Under the pieces are notes generated by a model. That model had not been told where the DNA came from. It did not search any database and saw only the letters and a program-made list of their open reading frames with translations. This document shows positions 18,013-26,710 of a DNA stretch of 64,000 nucleotides, one piece after another (the stretch's first letter is position 1; every line of letters begins with the position of its first letter). This stretch comes from Paenibacillus polysaccharolyticus (lineage in GTDB: Bacteria; Bacillota; Bacilli; Paenibacillales; Paenibacillaceae): contig NZ_FMVM01000004.1 in the NCBI RefSeq assembly GCF_900102085.1, positions 62,001 through 126,000 on the forward strand, read 5' to 3'. The position numbers and the translations under genes were made by a program.

Positions 18013-18535
18013 GGTGTGAAATTCCCTCAAGAAATCTCTTTCTCGCACCGCATCCTACTCCAGCCCGCTAAGACAAGTCTATATAAAAAATGACACGTAA
18101 CCTGATTTTCCACGTATTACCGGATAACATTTCATTTACCACTAACGCGCCTCCGTAGTTCCTGGTTGTCCAGCAGTTCTTCTAAACAGCAAGTTGTGAA
18201 GCTCGTTCTGTTTTGTCCGTGAAAAGGATAATGGGATAAGCTCTATCCACGTATATTACTATGAAGAATACTGCTCCGACATCATAGCTTATGGAGTACA
18301 GTACCAATACCAGCGCGAGTTCCTTTTAAATATCTGGCAAGAATCATTTAAAGATCTTTCAAATCCACTGGAAGACCACTCGAACTTCAAGTCAAACATC
18401 TACTTTATAGCGCTCTAATATTAACGTAAATATCCCTTCCATTTTCCAATCCTATCCACCTGAGAGCGTTCACATCATGTACAATAAGAAGATGAGAGAC
18501 AGGGAATATACGACATTTAATCCTAATATCTAACA
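18013..18535. other. Gene-free stretch with possible coding remnants
   Basis: About 520 bases without a convincing gene. On the plus strand, 18200-18418 is open for 72 codons with a protein-like composition (for example HVYYYEEYCSDIIAYGVQYQ) but has no ATG/GTG/TTG start and no ribosome binding site. On the minus strand, short frames around 18100-18240 also look protein-like (LEELLDNQELRRRVSGK then stop). These may be decayed pieces of a gene or mobile element; no inverted ends or target duplication were found. The promoter of the next operon must lie near 18500. Confidence 0.35.
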
Positions 18536-18559
18536 TGAAAGGAGGCCTTAGGATCGACC

Positions 18560-19291
18560 ATGACCAGGTACATACAATTGTTTGGGCTCATCATCGGCAT
18601 CGTGGCCGTGAATGTTCTGGCCTTCTCCCCGGGGTTTGCTGGACTTGGATTCGGAGAGAATGCGTTCCAGACCGCACTTTCCGTGACGCTACTCTTCGGA
18701 AGCGTACTTGCACTTTTCTATGGCAGTTACAATGTATTGTTCAAACAGCCGGTGGTTTTACCTGTGAGACAGATCGAAACCCATGAAGATTATGTAGAAG
18801 CTTTATCCTTTTACAGACGCATCAAAATTCTTGAAGAAGATATTACGCTGGGGCTGTCCCAACTGAACCGGATGAAAAAGAAAAAAGGAACCCTGATGAA
18901 TGTGCTTCATCAACGGTTTGACCCCGGCGAGCTGAGTTTTAAGAAATTCGCTTCGGTCACGGAAGAGGTAGAGAAGCTGTTATATCTGAATATTCGTAGC
19001 ATACTGAATCGACTGAACGTCTTCGATGAAGCCGATTATGCCAGCATGATGAAAGCCAAGTCCTCAACGATCCCGCAGAGAATTTTTCAGGAGAAAACCA
19101 AAGTGTACAACGATTACCTGACCTACGTGAAGGATTCACTTCACACGAATGAAGAGATTTTATTGAAGCTGGATCAGCTGTTGCTGGAGATTTCGCGCCT
19201 GGACAGTGTTGAAGCTGGAGATATTGAGCAGATGCCTTGTATGCAGGAGATTGATCAGTTAATCAAGCACACCAAATTATATAGACAGTGA
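18560..19291 (+). CDS. Two-TM membrane protein of the TelA/VWA operon, XpaC-like
   Basis: 243 residues. Two membrane segments at about 6-26 and 37-58 are followed by a long cytoplasmic helical domain rich in K/E/L. Proteins of this shape annotated as XpaC or '5-bromo-4-chloroindolyl phosphate hydrolysis' are regularly found next to TelA-family genes, as here. The assignment is therefore by architecture and neighbourhood, not by a catalytic motif. AAAGGAGG ends about 14 nt before the ATG, a long spacing. The stop codon at 19289-19291 overlaps the ribosome binding site of the next gene, indicating translational coupling. Confidence 0.7.
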   Translation: MTRYIQLFGLIIGIVAVNVLAFSPGFAGLGFGENAFQTALSVTLLFGSVLALFYGSYNVLFKQPVVLPVRQIETHEDYVEALSFYRRIKILEEDITLGLSQLNRMKKKKGTLMNVLHQRFDPGELSFKKFASVTEEVEKLLYLNIRSILNRLNVFDEADYASMMKAKSSTIPQRIFQEKTKVYNDYLTYVKDSLHTNEEILLKLDQLLLEISRLDSVEAGDIEQMPCMQEIDQLIKHTKLYRQ

Positions 19292-19304
19292 GGGGTTGCG
19301 CGTT

Positions 19305-20993
19305 ATGGCAAAGAAGGGAAAGTTTTTTCTCATATCCATGATCATGTTAGTCCTAGTATTTGGTCTCGTTTATGGAGGAATCACACTGACATCGAACTTT
19401 GGCAAGTCTACCACACAGGTCACGACCGAAAATGCAGGTAAGGAACTTGGCAAATTGTACGCGGACATTGCACCAGCTACGGCGGAACCGGTGAAAGGAC
19501 AGATTGATCTTGATCCGGTTGATGTTGCAGAATCCCTTCCGGACATTTCCAAATTCCCGGTTACAGTGGAGAATACCACCAATGATTTCGTCGAAATTTT
19601 CTCCTCCACCGAGAAGTCGGGTAGTGGCGTGGATGGATGGTTAACCGAGGTCGCAGAGGCATTTAACCAAGCGAACATCACGGCCGGCGGCAAACAGGTA
19701 TCGGTCAAAATCCGTAATATTGCTTCCGGTACCGCAACGGATTACATCAAGTCCGGTAAGTATGTGCCCGATGCCTTCACCCCGTCCAATGAGTTGTGGG
19801 GCGAGATGGTGGAAGCCAGCGGAGTGAAGACGAAGCTCATCTCGAAGCGGCTTGTTGGCAACGTACCGGGAATCGTCATCTCCAAAGCCAAATATGATGC
19901 ACTGGTGAACACCTACGGCTCCGTGAACGTCAAAACGATAACCGAAGCTATTGCCAATAATGAGCTTACGATGGGCTATACCGACCCGTTTGCCAGTTCT
20001 ACAGGACTGAACTTCCTGGTTACCGCATTAAATACGTATGACAGCGCGAATCCGCTGGGCGAGAAAGCCATTCAAGGCTTTGAAAAATTCCAGGCGAACG
20101 TGCCATTCACTGCATCCACCACGATTCAGATGAGGGAAGCGGCCAAGTCGGGCAGACTGGATGCCTTTGTACTGGAGTATCAGACCTATGTGAATACAGC
20201 TGATCTGAAGAGCGGATATGTGTTTACCCCATTCGGTGTAAGACATGACAGCCCGCTATATGCTCTTGGTCAACTGCCGCAGAACAAACAGGAGATCATC
20301 CAGAAGTTTGCTGATTTTGTCACGCAAGAGCAGTATCAGAAAAAGGCAGTAGAGTTCGGCTTCAACGGCCTGCAAGATTACAAATCCGAGTTGGCTACTG
20401 TAGATGGTGGAACATTGCTGTCCGCGCAGAAAGTCTGGAAAGAGAAGAAGAACGGCAGTAATCCAATTGCCGCTGTGTTTGTAACGGACGTATCCGGAAG
20501 TATGGCGGGGGAACCGCTTAACCGTCTTAAAGAATCTTTGCGCAAAGGTCAGAAGTATCTCGGTACCGACAACAGCATTGGTTTGGTTTCATATTCCAGC
20601 GACGTGACCGTAAATTTGCCTATTGCCAAATATGATACGAACCAGCAATCCATGTTTGTCGGAACGGTGGATAGCCTGCAAGCGAGCGGGGGAACAGCGA
20701 CATTTGACGGCATCGTGGTTGCAATGAAAATGCTGGAGGATTACAAAGCAGCCAACCCTAACGTGAAACCGCTGATTTTTGTTCTGAGTGATGGCGAGAC
20801 GAACGAAGGACATTCGCTCAAAGATATTCGAGACCTGGTGGAGACGTACAAAGTGCCGATCTACACGATTGGATATAACGCCGACATCAAAGCTCTGGAG
20901 AGCATCTCCAGCATAAATGAGGCGGCCAGCATTAATGCGGACACCGACGATGTTGTCTACAAAATCGGAAACCTGTTTAACGTACAGATGTAA
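19305..20993 (+). CDS. Membrane-anchored VWA-domain protein with an N-terminal solute-binding-like domain
   Basis: 562 residues. The N-terminal signal anchor (about 4-26) is followed by an extracytoplasmic periplasmic-binding-protein-like region (about 75-375: FVEIFSSTEKSGSGVDGWL, then 'TMGYTDPFASSTGLNFL'). The C-terminal VWA domain contains an intact MIDAS DVSGS (residues about 395-399) and 'VLSDGETNEG'. A divalent-metal-dependent adhesion or chaperone role at the membrane is inferred. The upstream TTG at 19296 is in frame, but AGGGG at 19291-19295 is ideal for ATG 19305. It is the middle gene of a three-gene operon ending in a TelA-family gene. Confidence 0.8.
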   Translation: MAKKGKFFLISMIMLVLVFGLVYGGITLTSNFGKSTTQVTTENAGKELGKLYADIAPATAEPVKGQIDLDPVDVAESLPDISKFPVTVENTTNDFVEIFSSTEKSGSGVDGWLTEVAEAFNQANITAGGKQVSVKIRNIASGTATDYIKSGKYVPDAFTPSNELWGEMVEASGVKTKLISKRLVGNVPGIVISKAKYDALVNTYGSVNVKTITEAIANNELTMGYTDPFASSTGLNFLVTALNTYDSANPLGEKAIQGFEKFQANVPFTASTTIQMREAAKSGRLDAFVLEYQTYVNTADLKSGYVFTPFGVRHDSPLYALGQLPQNKQEIIQKFADFVTQEQYQKKAVEFGFNGLQDYKSELATVDGGTLLSAQKVWKEKKNGSNPIAAVFVTDVSGSMAGEPLNRLKESLRKGQKYLGTDNSIGLVSYSSDVTVNLPIAKYDTNQQSMFVGTVDSLQASGGTATFDGIVVAMKMLEDYKAANPNVKPLIFVLSDGETNEGHSLKDIRDLVETYKVPIYTIGYNADIKALESISSINEAASINADTDDVVYKIGNLFNVQM

Positions 20994-21017
20994 ATCTATA
21001 TTAACGTTCAGATGTAA
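20977..21017. repeat. Short direct repeat duplicating the gene's last codons
   Basis: TTAACGTACAGATGTAA (20977-20993, including the stop codon) recurs 24 bp downstream as TTAACGTTCAGATGTAA (21001-21017), 16 of 17 bases identical. It looks like a recent small tandem duplication that left a second in-frame copy of the N-V-Q-M-stop tail in the spacer. Confidence 0.8.
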
Positions 21018-21053
21018 GCAGATACGGTATGTAACTAAAAGGGGGAACTGTGA

Positions 21054-22193
21054 ATGTCGTTTACGATGGAAATACCGAGCCAGAAGGAAATTCAGAAGGT
21101 GATTGAAGAAGAGATCAAACCGGTGCCCGCCGAGGTCGCGGAACTGCAACAGGTAGCAACTTCGAATGTGGATATGATTATGAACCTGGACCTCGAATCT
21201 CTGGAGAAGCGCAAAGAAATTTTGCAATCCATCGACGGCTTTGGCATGAACACCATGCGATCCTCTTCAGAGAAAAACGCGCTGCTTCAAGTCTCCGTTG
21301 GACATCTGTCCAAGACGGGAGACGAGGGCGGTCAGGTCGCCAAAGGCTTGACCGAGCTGCATATGCAACTGAAGGATCTCGACCCAAGCGTGGTCGATTT
21401 CGCCAAAACGGGCTTTCTGGGCAAGCTGTTCAACCCGCTGCGCGCGTATTTCCTCAAATACCAGAAAGCCGACGCCGTCATCGCCGATATTGTCGTTTCA
21501 CTCGACAAGGGCCGCGCCACGCTGCGCAACGACAACACCACGCTTGAGATCGAGCAGCAGAGCCTGCGCGAACTGACCAAGCGGCTTCAGAAGGAGATCC
21601 AGCTTGGTATGTTAATGGATGAATCCATTGATACACAGATTGAGACAGCCAAGGTTCGCGGGGAAGACCCTGAGAAGGTGCGGTTTATTACCGAAGAAGT
21701 ATTGTTCCCGCTCCGTCAGCGTGTTATGGATTTGCAACAGATGCTGGTCGTAAACCAGCAGGGGATCATGGCGATTGAAGTGGTCATTCGCAACAACAAA
21801 GAGTTAATTCGTGGTGTGGATCGGGCGAAAAATGTGACGATCTCCGCGCTGAAGATTGCAGTCACCGTTGCCAGTGCACTATACAACCAGAAGATCGTCT
21901 TGCAGAAAATCGAATTGCTTAACCGTACTACGAATGATCTGATCGCCGGTACATCCAAAATGCTGAAGGATCAGGGCACGGCCATCCAGAAGCAGGCCTA
22001 CGAAGCAAGTATCTCGGTGGATACGATGAAGCAAGCCTTTACGGATGTGCTGTCTGCGCTCGACTCCATCTCGGTCTACAAACAAGAGGCCTTGCCAAGA
22101 ATGCGCGAGACGATCGGTCAGTTCCGTGAACTGGCGGAGAGCGGGGAACAGCAGATTCAACGATTAGAAAAAGGACAGAAGCTTGGTCTGTAA
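21054..22193 (+). CDS. TelA-family protein (toxic anion resistance family)
   Basis: 379 residues, soluble and helical with extended coiled coils, matching the TelA/KlaA family (also B. subtilis YceH) in length and in core phrases such as FLGKLFNPLRAYFLKYQKAD, 'EEVLFPLRQRVMDLQQML' and the C-terminal 'SVDTMKQAFTDVLSALD'. The family is named for tellurite resistance, but in most Firmicutes the real role appears linked to envelope stress and is unsettled. GGGGG precedes ATG 21054. It is the third gene of the operon with the XpaC-like and VWA proteins, which probably form one membrane complex with it. Confidence 0.88.
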   Translation: MSFTMEIPSQKEIQKVIEEEIKPVPAEVAELQQVATSNVDMIMNLDLESLEKRKEILQSIDGFGMNTMRSSSEKNALLQVSVGHLSKTGDEGGQVAKGLTELHMQLKDLDPSVVDFAKTGFLGKLFNPLRAYFLKYQKADAVIADIVVSLDKGRATLRNDNTTLEIEQQSLRELTKRLQKEIQLGMLMDESIDTQIETAKVRGEDPEKVRFITEEVLFPLRQRVMDLQQMLVVNQQGIMAIEVVIRNNKELIRGVDRAKNVTISALKIAVTVASALYNQKIVLQKIELLNRTTNDLIAGTSKMLKDQGTAIQKQAYEASISVDTMKQAFTDVLSALDSISVYKQEALPRMRETIGQFRELAESGEQQIQRLEKGQKLGL

Positions 22194-22240
22194 TTCACAC
22201 TAAGTCATAAAGTCATATGCCCAATACATGCTCTTAATAA

Positions 22241-22285
22241 AAGCGACCATATCCTGTTAATTAAACAGAAGATGGTCGCTTATTT
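22241..22285. terminator. Bidirectional terminator between convergent genes
   Basis: 10-bp stem AAGCGACCAT / ATGGTCGCTT with an inner CTGTT/AACAG helix; T-rich on the plus side and A-rich before it. It serves the TelA operon and the convergent secreted-protein gene. Confidence 0.8.
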
Positions 22286-22292
22286 ATTTGCG

Positions 22293-22928
22293 CTATTGCG
22301 ATGAGGACTCGTATCCAATTTCCACAGCATAATTGTACAGTGACTCTGTAGATTGCTCGACTAAAGCACGACCTGCATCAACTTTTGCATTCCCTTGTTG
22401 GAGTGTCTTGAGATTTACTTTGTTTCTGGAGAAGGCTTGCTTGTACAATATGTATCCTTCAAGCTGGAGGTAATGTCCTCTCACCAAATGTGTATGTAAT
22501 CTTTTGATTTCCGGATTGGAGGACGTGATAAGTTTGGCCTTGGAGACCAGTTTCGTAAAATTTGGAACTACCGTATTCGCAAGTTTTAGATATATCGATT
22601 TTCGACTCGCTGTATTCCCTTCAGAAGCAATACTGTGCAAGGAGTCCACTGCTTTCTTTTCATAAGACAGTAGAGTTGAAAGCTGATCGAAATAGGTTTT
22701 TAACTCCGCTCGTGCTTGAATTAATGCCTGTTCTTCTTCAGACTCTTCGTCTGCGTCTGACTCGTCTGTTTGATCTTCATCATCCCAATATTCGTCCGGT
22801 ATATCGTTAAAATCCCAATATGTAGAGAATTCTCCTTTGGCAGCATTGGCTTGAGGAGCAGGAAAGAGAAGCACCACGCCAAGCAAAATGAAACTGGTCA
22901 TTAATGAGATAATACTTGATTTTTTCAT
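22293..22928 (-). CDS. Small secreted protein, member of a window-internal paralogous pair
   Basis: 211 residues. The signal peptide (about 1-29, ending AQANA) is followed by an acidic, Asp/Glu-rich linker (about 37-66: DDEDQTDESDADEESEEEQ) and a helical domain of about 140 residues. The helical domain shares many phrases with the protein at 42553-43128: 'NTxSRKS..L.L.NT..PN.TK.VS', 'R.H..L.RG.Y.QLEGY.L.K.A.S', 'L.QGN.KV.AG'. No known family is recognised. AAAGGAGGTGA is 11 nt before ATG 22928; a GTG at 22940 lies within that site and is unlikely to be the start. Confidence 0.75.
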   Translation of the reverse strand: MKKSSIISLMTSFILLGVVLLFPAPQANAAKGEFSTYWDFNDIPDEYWDDEDQTDESDADEESEEEQALIQARAELKTYFDQLSTLLSYEKKAVDSLHSIASEGNTASRKSIYLKLANTVVPNFTKLVSKAKLITSSNPEIKRLHTHLVRGHYLQLEGYILYKQAFSRNKVNLKTLQQGNAKVDAGRALVEQSTESLYNYAVEIGYESSSQ

Positions 22929-23012
22929 GTGAAATGTCACCTCCTTTTATCCTATTTCTGCACTCCTCTATAGTATACATAAGCCGAGGGCGATCTCCTA
23001 GAACTAAAGTAC

Positions 23013-23050
23013 AAAACGGTTGGCCCTTTTATTCAGGGTCAACCGTTTTT
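23013..23050 (-). terminator. Terminator overlapping the 3' end of the DUF1275 gene
   Basis: Stem AAAACGGTTG / CAACCGTTTT with an inner CCCT/AGGG helix. The stop codon and last residues of the minus-strand gene (23039) lie inside the hairpin, an unusually tight arrangement. Confidence 0.75.
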
Positions 23051-23764
23051 CAGACGTTGCATATAAACGACATAGGGGATAACGAGGACAAGAAACAACA
23101 GAGCTGCAATGAGGGATAGGAGCAGACCGCTATTAACGAGCATCCAGGCGCCCAGCGCCGCGCCAATGACAAAAATAAACCAGGATAGTGCCAGCACGGC
23201 CCATTCCGATACAGGAGCTTTGCCACGTACAGCTTTGGCCAGAGCCTGACCGATTCCAAAAAGCGTACCCGATACAAAGCCTTTGCCTACATCTGCATGT
23301 GCAACCATCTGGTGCATCGTATTTTGCATGCCCATCGCCATGGTGAGCGGGAATATAATATAATTCGTGTGGAACAGGAGCGACAACAGGATTGCGAAGA
23401 GAAACAATACACACTCCACGCCCAAAATAAGGGTCAGATGCCATTTCCCCCATGACTCTGTAATCAAAGTGCCAACAAATGCACCTGCAATAAATAAAAG
23501 AACGACAGTCCCTGTCGTTGCCCATAACGCATAATCTGCTTCAAATAGAGCGATGCCCAGCTTGGTGCTGTTGCCGCTCATGAAGGATAAATACACTTTA
23601 CCCAGCCCCAAATATCCAATGGAATCGATGAAACCGGCAAGCAGTACAAGAACGGAAGATAACAAAAGCCGGGAAAATCCCGGCTCTAAACGTTCTACCG
23701 TGTGTCCGATACTCTCGTTGTTAACGTTCGGGGAAGACGAGTCACGTACGGAATGCATAGGCAT
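23039..23764 (-). CDS. DUF1275 (YoaK-like) integral membrane protein
   Basis: 241 residues with about six to seven membrane segments after a 30-residue soluble N-terminus. Typical DUF1275 phrases are present: 'AGFIDSIGYLGLGKVYLSFMSGNST' split over two segments, 'AMGMQNT' and 'VSGTLFGIGQALA'. Family function is unknown; a transporter is suspected. GGAGG lies just before ATG 23764 (spacing 4); ATG 23758, 10 nt from the site, is equally possible. A dyad sits upstream at 23797-23814. Confidence 0.85.
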   Translation of the reverse strand: MPMHSVRDSSSPNVNNESIGHTVERLEPGFSRLLLSSVLVLLAGFIDSIGYLGLGKVYLSFMSGNSTKLGIALFEADYALWATTGTVVLLFIAGAFVGTLITESWGKWHLTLILGVECVLFLFAILLSLLFHTNYIIFPLTMAMGMQNTMHQMVAHADVGKGFVSGTLFGIGQALAKAVRGKAPVSEWAVLALSWFIFVIGAALGAWMLVNSGLLLSLIAALLFLVLVIPYVVYMQRLKNG

Positions 23765-23796
23765 CTGTCCTCCAGTTTCAGATAACAATAGGGTTC

Positions 23797-23814
23797 ACTT
23801 AATCTAGGTTAAGT
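23797..23814. promoter_or_regulatory. Palindrome upstream of the DUF1275 gene
   Basis: ACTTAATCTAGGTTAAGT is an 18-bp dyad with perfect 6-bp outer arms (ACTTAA/TTAAGT). It sits about 33 bp upstream of the start codon on the minus strand and could be an operator. The cognate regulator is unknown. Confidence 0.4.
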
Positions 23815-23887
23815 TTATGTTGCCATTCCCTTAACTGAGCTAATCTCCGGGAATGAACCTTGCGACACTCACGTATAGCCTTCTTGG

Positions 23888-24925
23888 TTATTTTCCCTTG
23901 TTCTGATCGGGTGCAATAAACAGCGTATCGTTAGGAAGCTGTTCTGCCTCATCACGGGACATGCCGAGATTCGTAGAGAGCACGTCTACCGGGTTGCCTG
24001 CGATCCATTCACTAAGATCAATGGCTTCATAGTGTCCGCTGTTGAATCCAATCAGTACACGGCAGACGTCATCACCCGTGTTTTTGATATAATGCCCCGC
24101 ACCCATCGGAGCGTACCCGACATCTCCAGCTTCGAATTGTTCAGTGACAGCCTGACCTTCGGCGAGAAATACCGTCATTTCGGCACTGCCGCTAATGTAA
24201 TACTGCCACTCATCCGCATTGGGATGCCAATGCAGTTCCCGCAGAGCGCCTGGTTGAAGCTCGATCAGAGAACCCGCCATCGTGGTGGAGATGGGGAAAT
24301 CTTCGACGGTTACCGTACGCTGCGTACCGCCACCTGGCGCGCGGCGTGGCTGTTTGGCATGCAAGGGATAACGATGCGGCGTGGTCAGTTCCGAGTTACG
24401 GCGATAAGTCGCAGAGGATGAACTGTCATCCGGTACCGGACCTTTGGCAAAATAGGCTTCGCCCTGATTGAGCTTGGCTGCTTGTTCGAGGGAGATACCA
24501 AGGTTCTGTGCCACGATATGATCCGGTGTCTGAGTCAGAAAGTCGGTAATGCTGAATGTGTGATCCTCCGAAAAATCCCCATTGTCAAAAATCAAAATGA
24601 AGTGGCATTCGTCCGGCCCGAGTCCCTGGATGGAATGACCGTATCCGCGTGGGAAATACCATACATCTCCGGGTTCAAAGGTATCGGTATACGCGTGTCC
24701 GTCCGGATGGATAACGGTGGTACGACAGGAACCGCTGATCACATATGCCCACTCGGCCGCATTGGCATGCCAGTGCAGTTCACGCATGCCGCCTGGTTCC
24801 AGGCGCATGGATACTCCCGCAATACCGATGGATGCGGGGAAGTCATGAACCGAGGCTCCGCGAGTAATGCCGCCGGGACCGGTCCGAGGTTCTTTTTGCT
24901 CAAGACGATACTTGAAAGATTTCAT
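23888..24925 (-). CDS. Bicupin oxalate decarboxylase, OxdC/OxdD-like
   Basis: Mn-dependent conversion of oxalate to formate and CO2; no signal peptide, so cytoplasmic. 345 residues with two cupin domains. N-terminal metal ligands are His51, His53, Glu58 and His97, with Arg93; C-terminal ligands are His232, His234, Glu239 and His278. The mobile active-site lid that reads SENS in B. subtilis OxdC is SEDH here (119-122): the catalytic Glu is retained, but its neighbours differ. The protein is about 40 residues shorter than OxdC. The frame extends to a TTG at 24964; of three consecutive ATGs after GCAGGAGGA, the third (24925) has the best spacing. Confidence 0.85.
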   Translation of the reverse strand: MKSFKYRLEQKEPRTGPGGITRGASVHDFPASIGIAGVSMRLEPGGMRELHWHANAAEWAYVISGSCRTTVIHPDGHAYTDTFEPGDVWYFPRGYGHSIQGLGPDECHFILIFDNGDFSEDHTFSITDFLTQTPDHIVAQNLGISLEQAAKLNQGEAYFAKGPVPDDSSSSATYRRNSELTTPHRYPLHAKQPRRAPGGGTQRTVTVEDFPISTTMAGSLIELQPGALRELHWHPNADEWQYYISGSAEMTVFLAEGQAVTEQFEAGDVGYAPMGAGHYIKNTGDDVCRVLIGFNSGHYEAIDLSEWIAGNPVDVLSTNLGMSRDEAEQLPNDTLFIAPDQNKGK

Positions 24926-25015
24926 CATCATTCCTCCTGCTTCAAATTTGAATTCACTAGACAATGTGTAAATAATTGAATAATAACTATATTATTATAC
25001 CCATATTTTGAGAAA

Positions 25016-25609
25016 TTATTCAGTTTTTAATCGTTGTGCGGGCGTATAATGAATGATTTTGAATAACTCTTCCGCCATGTAGGTGGGACTGTGCTTGAAA
25101 TCCTGTCTGATCCACTCCATGATCATGCCGAATATGGCATGAGACTGATAACTTGCGAGCAGTTCGGGATTAATATGGGGCGGGAAAATATGATTCAGAT
25201 CCTGTAAAGACAGATTCCGCAGCACATCACAGATCATACGCTGAAAGCTGGAAGAAGCTTCGGATTGCACAACGAGGGTGTAAAATTGGGCGTGCTGATG
25301 CACATGTTCGAAGATGGTAATAGCGGAAGAGGGCATAAGACCCACCTGAAATTCCTTCATTCCCTCATAAGGCTTGCGAAATGAAGTCACCAGATCCTGA
25401 GTCACATCATGCAGGATTTCGTTGAACAGATCTTCCTTGTATTGATAATGTCTGTAAAAGGTTCCCCGATTCAGATCAGCTTGCTGCACGATATCCGAAA
25501 TGGAGATTTCCTTGAAATTTCGCTTCTGCATCAAATGAAGCAGTGCCTCCTTCAGGGCGGCTTTGGATTTGCGGATTCGTCGATCCATCGCGTCTGATGT
25601 TTCAGGCAT
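25016..25609 (-). CDS. TetR-family transcriptional regulator
   Basis: 197 residues. The N-terminal helix-turn-helix (about 12-58: KEALLHLMQKRNFKEISISDI, 'VQQADLNRGTFYRHYQYKEDLF') is typical TetR. The C-terminal ligand/dimer domain resembles TetR_C of the AcrR/YxaF group (PF14278-like). Divergent from the SDR gene with 195 bp between; it probably represses that gene and itself. GGGAGG lies 7 nt before the ATG. Confidence 0.9.
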   Translation of the reverse strand: MPETSDAMDRRIRKSKAALKEALLHLMQKRNFKEISISDIVQQADLNRGTFYRHYQYKEDLFNEILHDVTQDLVTSFRKPYEGMKEFQVGLMPSSAITIFEHVHQHAQFYTLVVQSEASSSFQRMICDVLRNLSLQDLNHIFPPHINPELLASYQSHAIFGMIMEWIRQDFKHSPTYMAEELFKIIHYTPAQRLKTE

Positions 25610-25642
25610 TGGAATTCCTCCCGAGTGATATTTATTAAAAGA

Positions 25643-25680
25643 TAACGTACAAACAGGTGAAAGCCTGTTGTTTAACGTAC
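25643..25680. promoter_or_regulatory. Candidate TetR operator between the TetR and SDR genes
   Basis: A dyad AACAGG-TGAAAG-CCTGTT (25652-25669) is framed by two direct copies of TAACGTAC (25643-25650 and 25673-25680). A second, looser dyad GATAA...TTATC lies at 25742-25765, closer to the SDR start. Either could be the operator; location and symmetry are the only evidence. Confidence 0.45.
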
Positions 25681-25804
25681 ATTTGGAACGATTTTTACTG
25701 ATTGTATCGAAAAGCTATGACTTATTATACTAAGAATAAGAGATAATGAACATTTGTTTGTTATCTTTATGTAAACGAATACATTTTAAAGGAGGCATAA
25801 ACAA

Positions 25805-26563
25805 ATGAAACTTCAAAATAAAGTGGCTATTGTCACAGGGGCAGGATCAGGAATGGGCAAAGCCATTGCCTCATTGTATGCACAAGAAGGAGCCAAGGTC
25901 GTTGTTTCCGATATCAACGAAGAAGCTGCTCAGGCTGTCGTTCAAGAGATTCAGGCAAACGGTGGAGAAGCCTTCGTTCTTCTGGCTAATGTAGCGAAAG
26001 AGGAAGATGTACAGCAACTTATTGATCAAACGGTGAGTAAATACGGTACAGTAGACATTCTTGTCAACAATGCGGGGATTATGGATGGGATGGAGCCAGC
26101 TGCGGATATTAGCGATGAACGGTGGGAGAAGGTTTTTGCCGTGAACACAACAAGTGTGATGCGAACTACACGCAAAGTACTGCCAATTTTCCTGGAGAAA
26201 CAGCAAGGGGTTATTGTGAATATTGCTTCAGCAGGGGGCTTGCACGGTGGACGGGCAGGAGCGGCATATACGGCTTCCAAACACGCTGTGGTGGGCTTTA
26301 CCAAAAATACAGGATACATGTATGCCGAGCAAGGTATTCGTTGTAATGCCATTGCACCCGGAGCGGTTGCGACTAACATCGGGGCATCCATGACAGGTAT
26401 TAACCCGTTCGGTGCGGGACGACAGCAGCAGGGGATGGCGATCAACCCACGAGTAGGAACGAGTGAAGAGATTGCCAAAGTGGCTCTGTTCCTTGGATCG
26501 GACGAGTCCAGTTTTGTAAATGGTACTGTCATTACGGCTGATGCAGGCTGGAGTTCGTATTAA
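25805..26563 (+). CDS. Short-chain dehydrogenase/reductase (SDR), classical type
   Basis: 252 residues. NAD(P)-binding TGAGSGMG (about 12-19), NNAG (about 88-91), catalytic Ser in 'IASAGG' and Tyr-x-x-x-Lys in AYTASKHAVVG (about 156-166) are all present. An Asp after the second strand ('VVVSDIN') points to NAD(H) preference. The closing 'SFVNGTVITADAGWSSY' is close to glucose-1-dehydrogenase-like SDRs of Firmicutes. AAAGGAGG is 8 nt from the ATG. Divergent TetR gene upstream. The substrate is unknown. Confidence 0.88.
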   Translation: MKLQNKVAIVTGAGSGMGKAIASLYAQEGAKVVVSDINEEAAQAVVQEIQANGGEAFVLLANVAKEEDVQQLIDQTVSKYGTVDILVNNAGIMDGMEPAADISDERWEKVFAVNTTSVMRTTRKVLPIFLEKQQGVIVNIASAGGLHGGRAGAAYTASKHAVVGFTKNTGYMYAEQGIRCNAIAPGAVATNIGASMTGINPFGAGRQQQGMAINPRVGTSEEIAKVALFLGSDESSFVNGTVITADAGWSSY

Positions 26564-26642
26564 TTTGTTGGTAAATTAATTGTGCTTAGGAACGGGCAAT
26601 GGTACTGACGCCTAGCAAGGACAGGGAAATAAAGCAAAGGAA

Positions 26643-26668
26643 AAGCCGCAGAAATGCGGCTTCTTTGG
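26643..26668 (+). terminator. Terminator of the SDR gene
   Basis: 8-bp stem AAGCCGCA / TGCGGCTT with a GAAA tetraloop, followed by a T-containing tail. Confidence 0.75.
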
Positions 26669-26710
26669 CATCTGAGCTCATCACATATCTTGCCTAAGTT
26701 TTTAAAAAGG

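Noticed and set aside
18010..18540. Insertion sequence remnant
   Set aside because: No terminal inverted repeats, target-site duplication or transposase motif (DDE/HUH) could be seen; kept only as a low-interest coding remnant.
20589..21227. 212-residue minus-strand frame
   Set aside because: It spans the end of the VWA gene, the spacer and the start of the TelA gene in antisense; composition rich in His/Arg/Phe and no start signal.
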